64,000 bases of DNA from Sphingobacterium sp. CZ-UAM (GTDB lineage: Bacteria; Bacteroidota; Bacteroidia; Sphingobacteriales; Sphingobacteriaceae). Made by a program: the position numbers and the translations under genes. The notes under the pieces are model-generated. The model had not been told where the DNA came from, made no database searches, and saw nothing but the letters and a program-made list of their open reading frames with translations. Shown here piece by piece: positions 37,354-45,325 of the stretch. The stretch lies in NCBI RefSeq assembly GCF_002000245.1, contig NZ_MTCM01000002.1:372001-436000 (forward strand), given 5' to 3'. The first letter of the stretch is position 1; every line of letters starts with the position of its first letter.

Positions 37354-38253
37354 ATGAAATATAAAATTTCTTACCTAAGCTGTATCCTACAGTACGGCTT
37401 ATTAATCTTATTATCGACTATCGCTGGGCCAGGTATGGGGCAGCGCAAAGCGAGTACCGACCGGGGCACCTTGGAAAAAAATGGAGCTAGTGATTTTAAC
37501 CTAGCTCAAAATATGAAATTGGGTGCTTCAAACTTAGATTTTCACGGATTTGAGGGCTATAGTTTTTCGTTTCATGGACGTGAGGCCAAGATTATCCGTC
37601 CAAAAGTCACAGCAATTGGCCACCCCTGGGTATGGCGCGCCCGCTTTTGGGGCCATGAACCGCAGGTAGACATAGGTCTGCTCGAGCATGGCTACCACGT
37701 GGTATACTGTGATGTCGCCGAGCTTTTTGGAAATGAAGAAGCATTGACAATCTGGGATGGATTTTACCGAAAGTTACAGGATGGTGGGCTCAACAAAAAA
37801 TCGGCTATGGAAGGAATGAGCAGGGGAGGTGTCTATATCTACAATTGGTGCCTGCGTTATCCTGATCGGATAAATGCCATATATGCCGATGCTCCCGTGC
37901 TGGATTTTAAAAGTTGGCCTGGTGGCAAAACAACAGGAAAAGGAAGCAAATCTGATTGGGAAACTTTTAAGAAAGACTACGGATTGACCGAAACGCAGGC
38001 TTGGGCATTTGCAGATGCACCTATTGATAAAGCCAAAATCATTGCCAGTTTCAAGATACCATTGCTCCATGTTGTCGGGGATAAGGACGATGTAGTTCCT
38101 ATCGCCGAAAACACCTTGCCATTTGCGGAGGAGATTCGTCGCGCGGGTGGGAGCATTGAGATCATCCATAAACCCGAGGTCGGACATCATCCGCATTGTC
38201 TGGTAGATCCTAGTCCGATTATAGATTTTATACTGAAAGCAAACAGTAAATAG
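37354..38253 (+). CDS. Secreted alpha/beta hydrolase
   Basis: 299 residues: long N-terminal signal region (ending GMGQ30), then an alpha/beta hydrolase domain with nucleophile Ser156 (GMSRGG), an acid in GDKDDVVP (about 243-249) and His278 (EVGHHPH). The HPWVWRARFWGHEP motif (90-103) at the oxyanion side is typical of a group of PUL-encoded hydrolases of Bacteroidota. The substrate could be an acetyl or methyl ester on the glycan. A strong terminator follows, separating it from the SusC gene. Confidence 0.85.
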   Translation: MKYKISYLSCILQYGLLILLSTIAGPGMGQRKASTDRGTLEKNGASDFNLAQNMKLGASNLDFHGFEGYSFSFHGREAKIIRPKVTAIGHPWVWRARFWGHEPQVDIGLLEHGYHVVYCDVAELFGNEEALTIWDGFYRKLQDGGLNKKSAMEGMSRGGVYIYNWCLRYPDRINAIYADAPVLDFKSWPGGKTTGKGSKSDWETFKKDYGLTETQAWAFADAPIDKAKIIASFKIPLLHVVGDKDDVVPIAENTLPFAEEIRRAGGSIEIIHKPEVGHHPHCLVDPSPIIDFILKANSK

Positions 38254-38284
38254 CGGCTAGAGTCATCGCTTCCTTTGGCTAAAC

Positions 38285-38320
38285 AAAAAGCCACATCAAG
38301 CTCTGTTGATGTGGCTTTTT
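38285..38320 (+). terminator. Strong intrinsic terminator after alpha/beta hydrolase
   Basis: Perfect 15-bp stem (38285-38299 with 38306-38320, AAAAAGCCACATCAA / TTGATGTGGCTTTTT), loop GCTCTG, ending in a T-tract. Confidence 0.85.
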
Positions 38321-38414
38321 GTTGCTGTATTTTATTGGATACCTGAATCTTAAATAGGATAAAATAGTTTTAATAATTGATTTCCAAGTTTTAGTTTCTC
38401 GATTCGATCTGTAA

Positions 38415-38422
38415 TAATTTTG
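38415..38422 (+). promoter_or_regulatory. Bacteroidota -7 element (TAATTTTG) before second SusCD operon
   Basis: Exact TAnnTTTG match 84 nt before ATG 38507; no convincing -33 box. Confidence 0.3.
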
Positions 38423-38506
38423 GTTAATAATAGCGCTGTAGACAGAGGCGAATCCATGGTGCCGTCGTTTACGGATGCTGAATTATAAACTAACTTATTA
38501 TTATTT

Positions 38507-41500
38507 ATGAAAGAACTGTTGACCAATAAAAAGCCTAGGGATCGTATGGGCAATTTTGACCTGTTGAAGGCTGGAATGGGAGTAGGGATACTTGCCATGT
38601 CTATTTGCTATGGACAGGATTCATTTGCCAAGGGGCGGCCCGAAAGTGAAAAGATGTTTACCATCCAATGGTCTTACAAAGGCGGACTTAATAGCAAAAC
38701 ACAAAAGGCGGAACCGGTCCTGATCGAAGGAACCGTTCGGAATAAAAAAGGTGAGCGACTAGCCAGCGTAACGATATTGTCCAAAGAGGATAGTAAAATC
38801 GGAACAAAGACTGACGATGAGGGCCATTTTTCCATCCAGGTGGCTGACCATTCGACCTTGATTGTTCGCCATGTAAATTATAGAAATCAGGAATTCACTG
38901 TCCATGGGACGCAAAAGAACGTAGAAATTGTTCTGGATGATAATGATATCGCCTTGGATCAGGTCGTTGTGGTTGGTTTTGGTACGACCAGTGTGAAGAA
39001 AAACTCTACTGCCATCGCTTCTTTTGATGCGAAAACAATTGAAAATTTGCCCTTTGGAGACATGGGGTCAGCTTTGCAGGGAAGAATTCCCGGAGTGATC
39101 GTGCAGCAAGGCTCGGCCGAACCGGGGCAAAATGGCGCCAGTATTTCCATTCGTGGCAATGGCACACCGCTTTATGTCATTGATGGGTTTATCTCTACAC
39201 AACAGCAGTTTTTTAGCCTCAATAAAGCGGATATCAAATCGATGACGATTTTGAAAGATGCGGCTTCAACTGCGGTGTATGGGATGAATGCCGGAAACGG
39301 AGTTGTGCTGATTACCACCAAACAGGGCGATTCGGGTAAACTCAATGTCAACTATCAGGCAAACTTTGGCTTTAATACGCCTTCATACCAAACCAAGCGC
39401 ATGGATGCCGATCAGTATGCCACAGCGATCAACAACCTTAACCAGGCTTTGGGAATGGGAATTAACTCCTTCAAGACGACTGAAGAAATGGAGGATATCA
39501 AAAACAATCTCAGTAACTTTACCAACTGGGAAAAAGAGTTGACCCGTAGGTTTGTGCCGCAACAGGACCATACGCTTTCACTGAACGGGGGGAGTGAAAA
39601 ACTGCGTTTCTTTGGTAGCCTGAATGCATTTAGTCAAGAGGGTATTTATAAAGCCAAATCACTGAATTATCACCGGTATACCTATCGGAGCAATGTGTCG
39701 AGCAACTTCGATAAAATCGGACTGAAACTAGATTTCAATGTCAATGGCTACATCCGAAATGAGGATTATCCACCGGCAAGTGCCTATACGATCTATAGTA
39801 GGCTGCGCGATCGTAATCCATTTGAAAAACCTTTTACATCCAGCGGCCAGATATCAAACCAGTTTGACAACCCTGCATTGGCCTTGCTGAGCCCGGGTTA
39901 TATCAAGTTAAAGACGGTGTATAATCAACTATCGGGGGCACTCAATTGGAACGTGCCATGGGTCGAAGGATTGAGCCTCGGATTTAATGGGAATTTTAAC
40001 ATCGAATCTCAGGATCGTGTAGACTGGGTCGAAACGGCTACCTATTACGATGAACAGGGAAATGCAACAAAAGAAGATCCTACAAACATAAGTGTCGGAC
40101 GTTCTTCTTACATGACACAAAACTTTGACGTCAATTTCAGAGCCGATTATCGGCGGACATTTGGTGATGGCCACAATGTGGAAGCAACCCTGGTTCAAAA
40201 CATGCGTCAGTATTATAGTAATGCCCTGAATGCGGGCTCTCGGGGCTTTTACACCACAGCGATCAAGCAGATCCAAAAAGGTGATGCGGAGTTGATTACA
40301 GCGAGCAATACCGAAGGCAAACAGGCATGGATGGGTTATGTGGGTAAGTTTCATTATGACTATAAACAGCGTTATATTTTTGATTTTGCAGGACGTTATG
40401 ACGGCTCAGACAATTTTATATCAACCAAAAGATGGGGCTTCTTCCCTTCATTCTCTGCCGGTTGGGCTTTGTCTGAGGAAAACTTCTTTAAAGATATAAA
40501 GGCCAAAAATGTCTTGACTTATTTGAAACTAAGGGGCTCTTACGGGCAAATTGGTCTCAATGATGCGGATCACTGGGCATATGCTTATCTCGCCACCTAC
40601 AACTACAATACAAATGGTTATGTGGTGGACGGGAAGTTGGTCAATACGGTTACTCCTGGTGCACAGCCAAGTATCAATATGACCTGGTATACGCGTTCGA
40701 AATACAATATAGGAGCAGATTTTGCCCTATTTGGAAATAAGGTCGATGGAGCATTGGACTATTTCTTTGAAAAGACCAAAGGTTATCTCGCCGCCCATAA
40801 TTCCTATCGCTATACAGATCCCATCGGGTATACGCTTCCGCTGGTGGTGACCGATGCCGAGGACCGGAAAGAAGGACTTGATGGTTTTATCAAATACAAA
40901 GACAAGATTGGCAACGTCGATTTTAATGCTGGTTTTAACTTTACCTACTATAAATCGTTTGCCTTTAAAACCAATGAAGACAGTGTCACTCTGGCTAATC
41001 CGCGGATTCGTCAACAGGGTAATTACTATGGCTACGTGGGTACTGGTTATGTGGGGGCTCAGTTCTATACGAATCCACAGGATATTCTGAATAATCCCAA
41101 ACGAGAAACTTCTACAGACCTCAGACCTGGAGATCTCTGGTACCAGGATGTCAATGGTGACGGTAAGATTGATGGGCAGGATCAAGTGCGCTATGGACAT
41201 AATTCGAGCCCGACATTTGTTTATGGCGTAGACTTGGGTGCAAGCTACAAAGGCTTCAGTGTACAATCTACCATACAGGGAACAGGGATGAAACAAAATT
41301 ACTTTTCCAATGTGGCCATGGGCTCCGAAGGCGAACGACGCCTGGACTTTCAGTTTCAGAACGACAATTGGTCGCCATCTAATCCTAATGCGACGATGCC
41401 AAGACCGGGCAACGCGAGTTTGAACAATAACAATAACTATTCGTCCTCAGACTTCTGGGCCCGCAATACCTATTATGTTCGATTGAAATCCTTAACGCTA

Positions 41501-41692
41501 TCATATGATTTTAAACATTCGATCATGAAGTCGCAGCAATGGATGAACAACTTGACCCTTTTTGTGTCGGGTGTAAACTTGTTGGCATTTGGGCCATCAG
41601 TCAAATATGCTGATCCAGAATCCAATACTTTTGATGGTTACGCATATCCAATGATGCGAACCTACTCCGCGGGATTTTTATTGGGATTTTAA
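38507..41692 (+). CDS. SusC-like TonB-dependent receptor of the second glycan locus
   Basis: 1061 residues. The N-terminus is an extended signal region (charged residues 1-20, hydrophobic stretch AGMGVGILAMSICYG, 23-37), then about 35 low-complexity residues, a carboxypeptidase-D-like domain (VLIEGTVRNKKGERLASVTI), TonB box (DQVVVVGFGTTSVKKNS), plug (LQGRIPGVIVQQGSAEPGQN, GNGTPLYVIDGF) and barrel. No STN domain. It imports the oligosaccharide handled by the GH2 and GH29 enzymes encoded further on, by context. SusD begins 16 nt downstream. Confidence 0.95.
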   Translation: MKELLTNKKPRDRMGNFDLLKAGMGVGILAMSICYGQDSFAKGRPESEKMFTIQWSYKGGLNSKTQKAEPVLIEGTVRNKKGERLASVTILSKEDSKIGTKTDDEGHFSIQVADHSTLIVRHVNYRNQEFTVHGTQKNVEIVLDDNDIALDQVVVVGFGTTSVKKNSTAIASFDAKTIENLPFGDMGSALQGRIPGVIVQQGSAEPGQNGASISIRGNGTPLYVIDGFISTQQQFFSLNKADIKSMTILKDAASTAVYGMNAGNGVVLITTKQGDSGKLNVNYQANFGFNTPSYQTKRMDADQYATAINNLNQALGMGINSFKTTEEMEDIKNNLSNFTNWEKELTRRFVPQQDHTLSLNGGSEKLRFFGSLNAFSQEGIYKAKSLNYHRYTYRSNVSSNFDKIGLKLDFNVNGYIRNEDYPPASAYTIYSRLRDRNPFEKPFTSSGQISNQFDNPALALLSPGYIKLKTVYNQLSGALNWNVPWVEGLSLGFNGNFNIESQDRVDWVETATYYDEQGNATKEDPTNISVGRSSYMTQNFDVNFRADYRRTFGDGHNVEATLVQNMRQYYSNALNAGSRGFYTTAIKQIQKGDAELITASNTEGKQAWMGYVGKFHYDYKQRYIFDFAGRYDGSDNFISTKRWGFFPSFSAGWALSEENFFKDIKAKNVLTYLKLRGSYGQIGLNDADHWAYAYLATYNYNTNGYVVDGKLVNTVTPGAQPSINMTWYTRSKYNIGADFALFGNKVDGALDYFFEKTKGYLAAHNSYRYTDPIGYTLPLVVTDAEDRKEGLDGFIKYKDKIGNVDFNAGFNFTYYKSFAFKTNEDSVTLANPRIRQQGNYYGYVGTGYVGAQFYTNPQDILNNPKRETSTDLRPGDLWYQDVNGDGKIDGQDQVRYGHNSSPTFVYGVDLGASYKGFSVQSTIQGTGMKQNYFSNVAMGSEGERRLDFQFQNDNWSPSNPNATMPRPGNASLNNNNNYSSSDFWARNTYYVRLKSLTLSYDFKHSIMKSQQWMNNLTLFVSGVNLLAFGPSVKYADPESNTFDGYAYPMMRTYSAGFLLGF

Positions 41693-41708
41693 TTAACAAA
41701 GAAAATTT

Positions 41709-43577
41709 ATGAAAAAACGTTTGATAATAGGAATGCTGGGCATGACGGTGATGTTCTTTTCTTCCTGTAAAAAGTTTTTAGAAACGACACCATACGATAA
41801 GATTACTGGTGAGCAGACCTGGAATAGTGAAAATTTGACAACAGCCTATATTTACCAGGTATATGCTGATGTATTGGGTACCGATGCCTGGATGTCGGGA
41901 TATGCACATCCTTATTCGGCAAGGTCGGAAGGAACCACTAAAAATGTGATGGTGGGTACGCTGAACGGTGCCTTTTGGACAAAAGAAAGAGCCGAGCTCA
42001 TGCTAAAATCAGATAATTATGGCTGGTTAAATTATTCACTTTTATGGCGTATTAATTCGGCAATTGCCAATATTGAAACGAGCACGACTTTTTCGAGTGA
42101 ATTTAAGAACAGGAGTTTAGGGGAGTTATATTTTTTAAGAGCTGCACACTACTTCGTGTATGCCAAACTGTATGGAGGACTGCAACTGATTGACAAAGTG
42201 TTGACACTGGATGATGATCTTCAGATTCCGAGAAGTTCAGCCAAGGAAACTTACGATTTTATGCTGGCCGATCTTCAAAAAGCCGCAACGGTTCTTCCGG
42301 CAACTGCCGAAAGGGGACGGGCTACCGCCAAAGCTGCAAATGCTATGATCATGCGCGTAGGGTTGCAGGCTGCGGCCTATGTGGATGGAGGGGCTGCAAA
42401 TAGCGGATATTACGACAAAGTAATTCAGTCGGGTGAGGCATTGGGACTCAATAATGGTGGAACGCAACTAAGTCCTTACTACAACATGTTTAGATCCTAT
42501 GAAACTGCAGTTGCGGCCACTGAGTTTATTCTCACCCGTGAGCGTAACAAAACAAATACTTCCCTCTATGATGTGCCTATGCAATATCAGGGACTTTGGT
42601 CCACAGGTAAGTTTTCGGCCTTTGCGAAAGCTAACTTTCCAATCAATGTCACGATGAATTTTTGGGGAATGGATGGCGGTTCATGGCCGACGCAAGACTT
42701 GGTCGATGACTATTTGGTCTCGGATGTAGATGGACAGTTGAAAACCTGGAATAATGCCAGTTATGTCACGACAGGTAAAAATGTGGACGAGAAAATGTAT
42801 TTCTCCAACAGCAAGAAAAGAGACCAACGCTTTTATGCAACGATACTCTATGATAGCTGTATGTATTTCAATAATCAGGTACGTGTGTTTTTTAGAAGGG
42901 ACGGAAATGTGAGCAATGCCAATAGCAAGATTAACGAAGGTTCGGTACAGGAATATGGGTACCAGTCAGGAAATACCGAAAATTATAATTCCAGTACGGG
43001 CTATGCGATGGTGAAGTATTTTTATGATAATATTGTAAGCCTGCCTTCACCATCTGACCAAAAATTGGACTATGTATTTTCGGTGCTCCGTTATGGGGAG
43101 GCTTATCTCAATATGGCTGAGGCTTATCTCATGAAGGGGGACTTTGCCAATGCAAAAAAATACATGCTGCCGACCATGGTACGTCATGGTGGTTTTTCTG
43201 AAAGTATCGTCAACCAATATCTAAATACACTTTCGGGCAACAACTGGGGAAACTCACTTTTTGAAGCTTATAAAAGAGAACGGAATGTGGAGATGGTTTA
43301 CGAAAATAACGATCGGTATTGGTCGCTGTTACGCTGGGGCATGCGCACATCGGGTGGTCTGCGCGATGGAGCTTATGTAGGATCAGGATTTGTTATTCCT
43401 GAATTGCAGGGCAGCTTACGGGGAATTCGAATTTCGAGAGATGGTAAATCTTATTCTTTTTTTGAAGACAATAATGTCGTTGGGGAAGCTCGATTCTCTG
43501 CCAAAAGGTACTTGATGCCAATCAACGAATCTTTCCGCTTGAAATCAGGCGTGAAGCAAAATCCGGGATGGGAATAA
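41709..43577 (+). CDS. SusD/RagB-family outer-membrane lipoprotein of the second locus
   Basis: 622 residues, long for a SusD. Lipobox FFSSC (Cys20), RAAHYFVYAKLYGGLQLIDK helix motif, C-terminal KRERNVEMVYENNDRYWSLL and a terminal NPGWE. It forms the lid of the SusC at 38507. The extra length lies in the middle and carries many Tyr and Asn residues that could line a larger glycan site (inference). Confidence 0.94.
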   Translation: MKKRLIIGMLGMTVMFFSSCKKFLETTPYDKITGEQTWNSENLTTAYIYQVYADVLGTDAWMSGYAHPYSARSEGTTKNVMVGTLNGAFWTKERAELMLKSDNYGWLNYSLLWRINSAIANIETSTTFSSEFKNRSLGELYFLRAAHYFVYAKLYGGLQLIDKVLTLDDDLQIPRSSAKETYDFMLADLQKAATVLPATAERGRATAKAANAMIMRVGLQAAAYVDGGAANSGYYDKVIQSGEALGLNNGGTQLSPYYNMFRSYETAVAATEFILTRERNKTNTSLYDVPMQYQGLWSTGKFSAFAKANFPINVTMNFWGMDGGSWPTQDLVDDYLVSDVDGQLKTWNNASYVTTGKNVDEKMYFSNSKKRDQRFYATILYDSCMYFNNQVRVFFRRDGNVSNANSKINEGSVQEYGYQSGNTENYNSSTGYAMVKYFYDNIVSLPSPSDQKLDYVFSVLRYGEAYLNMAEAYLMKGDFANAKKYMLPTMVRHGGFSESIVNQYLNTLSGNNWGNSLFEAYKRERNVEMVYENNDRYWSLLRWGMRTSGGLRDGAYVGSGFVIPELQGSLRGIRISRDGKSYSFFEDNNVVGEARFSAKRYLMPINESFRLKSGVKQNPGWE

Positions 43578-43596
43578 AAATTGGAATACAGATATA

Positions 43597-44160
43597 ATGA
43601 AATTGATTATGCATAGAATAAATCACAAAATAGGGCGTATTTTGCTCGGCCCACTAACGCTCATTGCAATGGGGAGCTGTTTAAAAAAGGGCTATGAAGA
43701 GCTGCCAAATTCGCCAGACAACAAACTGACTGCAGTAAGTTATTCATACCGCTTTCTATATAATGATACCATACAAAAAGGAACTCCCATGCAGGAGATT
43801 GAGCTTGACCGGGTCTGTGAGGTCGTTTTTAAGAATACGGCGGTAGCTTTTGATACGAATGGACAAAAAGGATATACGTCTACGATTTCGTACGATATCA
43901 ACTCAGTTAAGAAGGCGGGACCTTTGGGATCCGTCACCAAGCAGATGTTATTTGATGAGTTTAAAAAACGGATTCAAAAAGACCAACTTGCTAACCTGTG
44001 GGTTACGATCACTGTGTCGGACGTTTCGGTGGTTTCGCCGCTCAATGGAGCTCCAGTATTAGGTAAACCGGGCGATTTTTCACAGGATAGAATGTATCGG
44101 GTGACAGCAGCGAATGGTGACGCCCAAGATTATACTTTAAGAACAATAAAGGGGTTTTAA
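43597..44160 (+). CDS. Small surface lipoprotein, DUF5018-like
   Basis: 187 residues; signal peptide with lipobox IAMGSC (Cys28); an in-frame ATG at 43609 (MHRINH) is an alternative start. After the cysteine a single beta-rich domain follows (AVSYSYRFLYNDT, VCEVVFKN, ANLWVTITVSD, RMYRVTAANGDAQDYTLR), similar in outline to the DUF5018-type repeats in surface glycan-binding proteins next to SusD genes. It follows susD by 19 nt and is probably an accessory surface glycan-binding protein. Family call is tentative. Confidence 0.7.
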   Translation: MKLIMHRINHKIGRILLGPLTLIAMGSCLKKGYEELPNSPDNKLTAVSYSYRFLYNDTIQKGTPMQEIELDRVCEVVFKNTAVAFDTNGQKGYTSTISYDINSVKKAGPLGSVTKQMLFDEFKKRIQKDQLANLWVTITVSDVSVVSPLNGAPVLGKPGDFSQDRMYRVTAANGDAQDYTLRTIKGF

Positions 44161-44193
44161 ATAGGTGTTAGTTTCACTAAATTGGTAGGAGTG

Positions 44194-44213
44194 GGCTGTA
44201 CTTTGTTACAGCC
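44194..44213. terminator. Weak hairpin between convergent lipoprotein and AraC genes
   Basis: 7-bp stem (44194-44200 with 44207-44213, GGCTGTA / TACAGCC) with a 6-nt loop, followed by TCTCTTGTT. Plausible terminator for both strands. Confidence 0.4.
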
Positions 44214-44230
44214 TCTCTTGTTAGTTGTGG

Positions 44231-45109
44231 CTACAGATCCATTTCTTTTCGAAACTCGCGTGGTGTTTTGTTCATAATGGATTTAAAAAACTTATTGAAG
44301 TTGGTCAGATTTTGATAACCACATTCGTAGCAAATCTCCGATATGCTAAGCGTCCGGTCCATGAGCAGTTTACAGGCATGGCCAATGCGCATCTCATTGA
44401 CAAAGCGAGAAAATGTTTTCTGGGTATGACGTTTGAAAAAACGACAGAAGGCATTGGGCGTCATATTGAGCATATCGCTGGCAACTTGAAGATTAACTTC
44501 CTCTTTAAAGTTGCTTATCACATAAAGGTAAACCTTATTAATGCGTTGGGTCTCCTGTTCTCCAAAGGTTGGGCGATAACCGTCGGAAGCTAAACTTTCA
44601 AATTCAGCTGTTTCCTGTAGCAACTGAATAAGGCTGAGAAATTCGATGATTTTTGGAAATCCTTCTTTATCACTGAGTTTTTCCATTAAGCGCTGTGCCT
44701 TATCGAGTGTTTCACCATAAAAACGAAGTCCACGTTGAGCCTTGCGGATAAAATGCTGCATAGCCTGAATTGTCTGATGTTCATCGGTCAATCGAAGTAA
44801 AAAATCGGCAGGAAAATAGACAACAATTGCACGGGCACGTAACTGATTTCCCTGTTGTAGAAATGAATCATCATTACGCCAGATATGTGGAATATTTGGT
44901 CCCATCAGTACAAGATCACCTTCTGTAAACGTTGCTACGTTGTTGCCGACTATGCGCTTGCCGAAACTTTCCACGATCAGCACCAACTCACAGAGCTCGT
45001 GAAAGTGCAGCGGATTGCTCAAAAATTCCTGATCGACCAATTTGACATGGATTGTCTTTTCGCTGGGTGGCGTAAGTTCAATAAATTGAGGTTTGGATAA
45101 TTTGTTCAT
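44231..45109 (-). CDS. AraC-family transcriptional regulator
   Basis: 292 residues: N-terminal cupin-like sensing domain (LHFHELCELVLIVESFGKRI, GDLVLMGPNIPHIW), helical linker, and C-terminal double HTH (VASDMLNMTPNAFCRFFKRH, ISEICYECGYQNLTNFNKFF). Cupin-AraC regulators respond to a small sugar in the cytoplasm. It is divergent from the GH2-symporter-sugar-acid operon, with 216 bp between the starts, and is the likely activator of that operon. Confidence 0.92.
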   Translation of the reverse strand: MNKLSKPQFIELTPPSEKTIHVKLVDQEFLSNPLHFHELCELVLIVESFGKRIVGNNVATFTEGDLVLMGPNIPHIWRNDDSFLQQGNQLRARAIVVYFPADFLLRLTDEHQTIQAMQHFIRKAQRGLRFYGETLDKAQRLMEKLSDKEGFPKIIEFLSLIQLLQETAEFESLASDGYRPTFGEQETQRINKVYLYVISNFKEEVNLQVASDMLNMTPNAFCRFFKRHTQKTFSRFVNEMRIGHACKLLMDRTLSISEICYECGYQNLTNFNKFFKSIMNKTPREFRKEMDL

Positions 45110-45256
45110 ACATAGCTACATTGGTTAATGCAAAAATACGGTATTTACTGGTATTTCAAACAATATTCGCTTAATAATATGAAGTATGTTATCAATAGTG
45201 TGTAAATAGTTTTAGTTTTTGTATAACCAGTTGTAGTATTGCCGTGTGAGAGCAGC

Positions 45257-45264
45257 TATCTTTG
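45257..45264 (+). promoter_or_regulatory. Bacteroidota -7 element (TATCTTTG) before GH2/symporter operon
   Basis: Exact TAnnTTTG match 61 nt before ATG 45326, in the AraC-GH2 divergent region. A TTG at 45231-45233 is a poor -33 candidate, which fits activator dependence. Confidence 0.4.
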
Positions 45265-45325
45265 ACAAAGAATGTAACAACGTTGTATTGCATTCTAATC
45301 GGGTGGAATTACAACCTATTATGAT

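Noticed and set aside
40727-41296. Minus-strand open frame of 189 codons opposite the SusC gene
   Set aside because: It lies wholly within the barrel-coding part of a certain SusC gene, has no recognisable domain and no promoter; a shadow frame.
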